A DNA stretch of 64,000 nucleotides, from the NCBI RefSeq assembly GCF_051414135.1, contig NZ_JBLKOA010000001.1:868001-932000 (forward strand), given 5' to 3'. Positions within the stretch are counted from its first letter, which is position 1. Each line of letters begins with the position of its first letter. Below are positions 60,340 through 64,000 of the stretch, in pieces. The stretch comes from Halovenus halobia. Lineage in GTDB: Archaea > Halobacteriota > Halobacteria > Halobacteriales > Haloarculaceae. The position numbers and the translations under genes were made by a program. The notes below the pieces were generated by a model that saw nothing but the letters and a program-made list of their open reading frames with translations, was not told where the DNA came from and did not search any database.

Positions 60340-62085
60340 TCAGGCCGCGACGCTCGGCCCGCTGCCGTCGTTATTCCGCTCCTGTTCGGTGTAGAAGCCG
60401 AGGTCGAACCCGACGGTGTCGCCCTGGACTTCGTTGCCGACCTCGAAGGGCAGTTCCCACTCAAGTGCGACACAGTGCATCGTGCCGTTGCCGCGGAACG
60501 CCTCACGGTCCTCGTCGTTTGCGGGGTCAACCAGTTCGTCGTAAATCGTCGCACGATTCCCATCGAGCGGAATGCCGTTCCCCCCCGCGAGTTCGGCGAG
60601 AACGTTGTCGAGCGTGTCTTCCATGATGACTTTCTCGCCGACGAACTGCGCCGCGATGTGGCCAAAGACCGACGGAATCTCGATTGGATCCTCGACGTCG
60701 TTGAAGAACGTCGCGTCGCCACCAGTCGAGGCCCCCGCCTCTCCGGCCATCGCGAGGAGCGTGGCGTCGTCGGTGTCGTCACCGACAGCGATGGTGTAGA
60801 CGTTCGTTGCCGGGTTGTCTGTGCTGCTCAGGCGTGCGTCAGTGGCTGCGTCCTGTGGCGAGATGAATGCGGTGCCAGACTGCCCGCTGAAGGAGTTCCC
60901 ATCAGAGAGGACGATGTTAGCCGCGCGGACACCGCTCCGGGCGTTGGCGTCGAGTTCGTCCTGTGCGTCCTCGACACCTTCGCCGATGTAGGTCCCCTCG
61001 GCGATGTCGCTGCCGTTTTCGGGGTCGGGATCACCGTCGCCGTCGTCCGGGTTGGTGGTGCTGCTGTCCGGATTGGTGTACGGGCCACTGACGACGTTCG
61101 CCAGTTTCTGCCGGAGGCCCGATAGTGCGCTGTCGACCACGGACAGGTCGCTGGTCAGTTCTTGGAGGACCCCCGTCCGAGCGGTCCCGGAGGGGTCGTC
61201 GGCCTGACTGCCATCGAAGTAGGCAACGCCGACCTGCACGTCCGCGTTCTGGGCTTGCAGGTAGTCGATGAACTGGCGCGTTCCGAGTTCGACGAGGTCG
61301 ATTTTCGTCGTGACATCGTAGGAGTTGCCGTTGATCGCGATGTCGTCCTCGCTGACCACACCGCCGAACTGGCGGTACAACATCGAGCCGGAGAAATCGA
61401 GCGTCAGCATGATGTCTGTCGGCTCGGCCGGGTCGTAGACGTTGTCACAGTCTTCGTCGTACCACAGCGTCGCGTTGATTGCACTCGCCAGATCCGGGAG
61501 GTTGTCGGGATCGACGGCGGCTTCGGCGTCGGTCATCGCGCCGCCGTCTTCGGTGACGTTGCCGGCCTGCATCCAGATGTAGCCGGGGTTGTCACAGAGG
61601 TGGAGGCTAAAGGTGATTTCGCCCGAGTCGCCGGGTTTCACGTCGGCCAACTGGACGAGTGAGTCCATCTCGTTGCCGGTCGTCGGGTCAACACCGAACT
61701 CCGCTTCCGAGAGCGGCGGAATGTTGTCACAGTCGAGGACTGGGATGTTCGCACCGTTGCTGTCCTCGTCGTCTTCGTCCGGGAAGTCGCTGTACTTGAT
61801 CTGGCCAGCGTCGTTGTCGGCGGCGATGGACTGTTCGCCGTCGCCGTCGTGGTCGGGGTGTGCGTTGACGAACGTCGTCTCGGCGTTCATGCGGTAGTGC
61901 TGTTGCCAGTCGACCAGCAGGTCGAGTTCACCGGCGACGAGGCTGTTGTTACCGAAGGCTTCGCGGTCACTGAAGAACGCGGAGGTGCCGAAACCAGCAC
62001 CGACTGACGCGACGCCCACTGCGCCGAGTCCGGCCAGCACTTTCCGCCGGTTGAGGTTGTTGAGTTGTGTCTTTTCGTCTTTCAT
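60340..62085 (-). CDS. SipW-type exported protein with a von Willebrand A domain inserted in a TasA/CalY-like body
   Basis: 581 residues. Signal: NRRKVLAGLGAVGVASVGAGFGTSAFFSD (12-40), a twin-arginine start followed by the TSAxFSD motif of SipW-type leaders. EAFGNNSLVAGELDLLVDW opens the jelly roll, with VKPGDSGEITFSLHLCDNPGYIWMQ (149-173) and NATLWYDEDCDNVYD (204-218). A VWA domain is inserted at about 222-520, with its MIDAS residues D230, S232 and S234 in LTLDFSGSM, and VLSDGNSFSG later. The jelly roll resumes with MHCVALEWELPFEVGNEVQGDTVGFDLGFYTEQERNN. VWA domains bind proteins or matrix through a metal, so this is probably an adhesive or assembly subunit. The next gene follows after the 158-base gap. 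Confidence 0.88.
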   Translation of the reverse strand: MKDEKTQLNNLNRRKVLAGLGAVGVASVGAGFGTSAFFSDREAFGNNSLVAGELDLLVDWQQHYRMNAETTFVNAHPDHDGDGEQSIAADNDAGQIKYSDFPDEDDEDSNGANIPVLDCDNIPPLSEAEFGVDPTTGNEMDSLVQLADVKPGDSGEITFSLHLCDNPGYIWMQAGNVTEDGGAMTDAEAAVDPDNLPDLASAINATLWYDEDCDNVYDPAEPTDIMLTLDFSGSMLYRQFGGVVSEDDIAINGNSYDVTTKIDLVELGTRQFIDYLQAQNADVQVGVAYFDGSQADDPSGTARTGVLQELTSDLSVVDSALSGLRQKLANVVSGPYTNPDSSTTNPDDGDGDPDPENGSDIAEGTYIGEGVEDAQDELDANARSGVRAANIVLSDGNSFSGQSGTAFISPQDAATDARLSSTDNPATNVYTIAVGDDTDDATLLAMAGEAGASTGGDATFFNDVEDPIEIPSVFGHIAAQFVGEKVIMEDTLDNVLAELAGGNGIPLDGNRATIYDELVDPANDEDREAFRGNGTMHCVALEWELPFEVGNEVQGDTVGFDLGFYTEQERNNDGSGPSVAA

Positions 62086-62148
62086 GATTGGTTTATGTGA
62101 TTTGCTGATGGTGCGTGAGTACCGTTCTGCCGAAGACGGGAGATGACG

Positions 62149-63579
62149 CTACAGCACCGTCCCGAACGGTGTGTCGTTGTTTCGGCTCTGTTCGGCGTCG
62201 ACGGCGATGTCGAACGCGACTGAGTCGGACTGCACTTGATTGCCAACCTCGAAGGGGAGTTCCCACTCGAAGCCGATGCACTGGGTCGTCACACCGGGGT
62301 AGGGCTGGACCCCCTCCTCTTGACGGTTCCCGTCGAGGAGGACACCGTCGGAGAGGGCGTCGAACACTTCGGTCATCGTCCCCTCGAGTATCTTCTGCTC
62401 GCCATCGAGGACAATCTGTGCGATTTCGGCATAGACGGTGTCGAGGTCGGCTGGGTCGGGCGCGACGAAGGCGTCGTCGGGCGACGTTGCGATGTTGTTC
62501 TCGAGGAACGAGCTTGCTGCAAGGGATCCGAGTGCGATGGTGAAGATACGGATTCCAGCGTCCTTCGCGGCGGTGGCCGCGTCGGTGGCCGGGCCCGAAT
62601 TATTCGGGACGCCGTCCGAGAGGACGATCATCACCTTCGAGGCACCGGCCGTCGCGTTGGTGCCGTTGAGGAGTTCGTTCTCGGCGGTCCCGATGCCGGC
62701 AGTCATGTTCGTCCCCCCGCCTGCGGAGTAGTTGTCGATTGCGTCTTTGACGGCCTGGTAGTCGGTCGTCAGCTCTTGATCGAGCGACGCGGAGGAGGCA
62801 AAGGAAATCGCAGCTACCTCGTCCGGCGAGGAGAGGTTGTCGACGAAGTTCTTCGCGGCGAACTGTAGGTCACCAATTTCGTCGCTCATCGAACCGGAGG
62901 TGTCACTGACGAGTGCCACTTCAAGTTCGTTCTGTTGTCCGGTGCCGGTCGGTTCGTAGACGTTGTCACAGTCCTCGTCGTACCAGACACAGACTTCGAT
63001 TTCGTCCGCGAGTTCGCCAATCTCGTCGGTGTCGACACCCTCTGCGGCTATCTCGGGGTCAGTCTGACCGTTTTCCGCGTTCTCCGTGACGCTTCCCGAC
63101 AGCTGCAGGTACGCAGGGTTGTCACATATGTGGAAGCTGATGGTGACCTCACCGGAGTCGCCCGGCTTGACGTCGTCAAGCGTGAACACTGGTATCTCGT
63201 CACCGTTGATGAGGTACTGGTCGGCTTCCGGGGAACAGAAGTCGAACGTCTCGCTCTGGACGAGCTGTTCCCACTCCTGCATATCGGCCGGAGTGGGTGC
63301 CTGGTCGAGCAGGTAGACGCCGTCGCCGAGGTCTTCAGCGTCGGGGTAGTTCTGCTGAATCGCGCTCAGACGGCCCTCGCCGCCGGAGTACGTCGCCTTG
63401 TAGTCGAGTTTGAGGTCAAGCGTCCCAGCGGTAAGGAAGTTGTTCCCGAACAACTCAGTGTCGCTGAAGTACGCTGAGGTTCCGAGTCCAGCGCCGACGG
63501 ACGCGGTGCCCACAGCACCGAGCCCAGCCAGCACTTTCCGCCGGCTGAGGTCGTGTAGTCGTGGTTTGTCGGGTGCCAT
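62149..63579 (-). CDS. SipW-type exported protein with inserted VWA domain, second copy
   Basis: 476 residues, the same design as the 581-residue neighbour. Signal SRRKVLAGLGAVGTASVGAGLGTSAYFSDTE (12-42). LTAGTLDLKLDYKATYSGG is the first jelly-roll strand; DVKPGDSGEVTISFHICDNPAYLQLSGSVTEN and EVCVWYDEDCDNVYEP follow. The VWA has MIDAS D226, S228, S230 (SDTSGSMSDE), and MIVLSDGVPNNSG. It ends CIGFEWELPFEVGNQVQSDSVAFDIAVDAEQSRNNDTPFG. The VWA is more compact than the neighbour's. Same strand, 63 bases before the next gene, so one transcript. Confidence 0.88.
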   Translation of the reverse strand: MAPDKPRLHDLSRRKVLAGLGAVGTASVGAGLGTSAYFSDTELFGNNFLTAGTLDLKLDYKATYSGGEGRLSAIQQNYPDAEDLGDGVYLLDQAPTPADMQEWEQLVQSETFDFCSPEADQYLINGDEIPVFTLDDVKPGDSGEVTISFHICDNPAYLQLSGSVTENAENGQTDPEIAAEGVDTDEIGELADEIEVCVWYDEDCDNVYEPTGTGQQNELEVALVSDTSGSMSDEIGDLQFAAKNFVDNLSSPDEVAAISFASSASLDQELTTDYQAVKDAIDNYSAGGGTNMTAGIGTAENELLNGTNATAGASKVMIVLSDGVPNNSGPATDAATAAKDAGIRIFTIALGSLAASSFLENNIATSPDDAFVAPDPADLDTVYAEIAQIVLDGEQKILEGTMTEVFDALSDGVLLDGNRQEEGVQPYPGVTTQCIGFEWELPFEVGNQVQSDSVAFDIAVDAEQSRNNDTPFGTVL

Positions 63580-63588
63580 GTGCGTTGA

Positions 63589-64000
63589 TTACTGGCCGCT
63601 CCCGTTAGTCACGTTCCCGCTCGCGTCGTTCATGAAGGGCGTCTCGTTGTTCCGGACCTGTTCGGTCTTGAACACGAGGTCGAAGGCGAGGCTGTCTCCC
63701 TGCACCACGTTGCCGACTTCGTAGGGCAACTCGATGAGGAGGCAAAACTCGTAGACATCGTCGTCATTATTCTCACCACCGACAACGATAGGCTCGCCAG
63801 CATCGTCTTTGACGATGTAGCCGCTGTTTGCCACGTCGAGGATGTCGTTGGCTTCGCGTGCGGTCGTGTGGTGTTGGTCGCTGTCGACCACGCCATCGAG
63901 GTCGGGCTCGCCGTACGCAAGCGGGATGATGTCGCTGTTGTTGTTGAAGACAGGGTCCAGGATATTGAGGTCGGACTTCATGCCGGTACCGTCGGTGGCG
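63589..64000 (-). CDS. Third SipW/TasA-like exported protein, 5' end outside the window
   Basis: Only the C-terminal 136 residues or so are visible; the frame is open through the right edge. It has the family end CLLIELPYEVGNVVQGDSLAFDLVFKTEQVRNNETPFMNDA, matching the other members closely. DLDGVVDSDQHHTTAREANDILD precedes it and could belong to the second half of a VWA or a spacer. Whether a VWA domain is present cannot be seen. It is the first visible gene of the operon, ten bases upstream of the 476-residue gene. Confidence 0.8.
   Translation of the reverse strand, partial: ATDGTGMKSDLNILDPVFNNNSDIIPLAYGEPDLDGVVDSDQHHTTAREANDILDVANSGYIVKDDAGEPIVVGGENNDDDVYEFCLLIELPYEVGNVVQGDSLAFDLVFKTEQVRNNETPFMNDASGNVTNGSGQ

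Noticed and set aside
1..64000. CRISPR array, tRNA, rRNA or complete insertion sequence
   Set aside because: No regularly spaced repeats, no cloverleaf-like segments with a T-loop signature and no intact transposase were found by reading both strands.

Overview
The window is chromosomal DNA of a haloarchaeon (class Halobacteria); the genus cannot be fixed from sequence alone. The evidence is high GC, acidic proteomes rich in Asp and Glu, many leaderless genes with a TATA-like element 25-30 bases before the ATG, short intergenic gaps, and families that are archaeal or haloarchaeal only: the Rpa3/Rpap3 pair, a FolC-FolP fusion, geranylgeranyl reductases, a B12-dependent ribonucleotide reductase with a C-terminal zinc ribbon, split NuoJ and HTH_10 regulators. 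No rRNA, tRNA, CRISPR array or intact insertion sequence was found.

Layout. 1-8.1 kb: MFS transporter (cut by the left edge), photolyase, MoaA and a His-tailed MoaB (molybdenum cofactor), a DUF420 membrane protein, a small membrane protein coupled to a zinc ribbon protein, cytidine deaminase plus uridine phosphorylase (pyrimidine salvage), and a type II NADH dehydrogenase-like flavoprotein. 8.1-18 kb: a frameshifted wHTH regulator, arginase-like enzyme, acyl-CoA synthetase, DnaJ with a coupled degenerate ANL-like protein, a receiver-PAS-PAS histidine kinase, membrane proteins and an aldo/keto reductase. 18-22 kb: a lipid-looking set with a geranylgeranyl reductase divergent from a protein with aspartate motifs resembling isoprenyl diphosphate synthases and a GGGP-synthase-like protein with a long C-terminal extension. 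22-31.6 kb: HD hydrolase, LysE and DoxX membrane proteins, stress and regulatory genes, glycosyltransferase, DsrE-like protein, class II ribonucleotide reductase and a 39-residue zinc finger protein. 31.6-44.9 kb: TVP38-type protein, PurL, an orphan ABC binding protein, an HTH_10 regulator coupled to a sulfurtransferase, rpap3-rpa3, threonine dehydratase and small haloarchaeal proteins. 44.9-54.8 kb: FolC-FolP, a second geranylgeranyl reductase-family protein and nuoJ1J2KLMN, the membrane arm of complex I without nuoABCDHI beside it.

54.8-56 kb is an AT-richer interval holding a VapBC pair in which a frameshift disconnects the antitoxin tail and joins the antitoxin N-terminus in frame to an apparently intact PIN toxin.

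The most unusual region is 55.96-64.0 kb. It is one minus-strand operon, tightly overlapped at its 3' end, of five Tat/SipW-type exported proteins (at least two with a von Willebrand A domain inserted into a TasA/CalY-like body), a dedicated ER-type signal peptidase, a 399-residue acidic protein with an internal duplication of about 95 residues, and a 45-residue membrane protein. It looks like a system for making and processing an extracellular fibre or surface layer, and it runs off the right edge.
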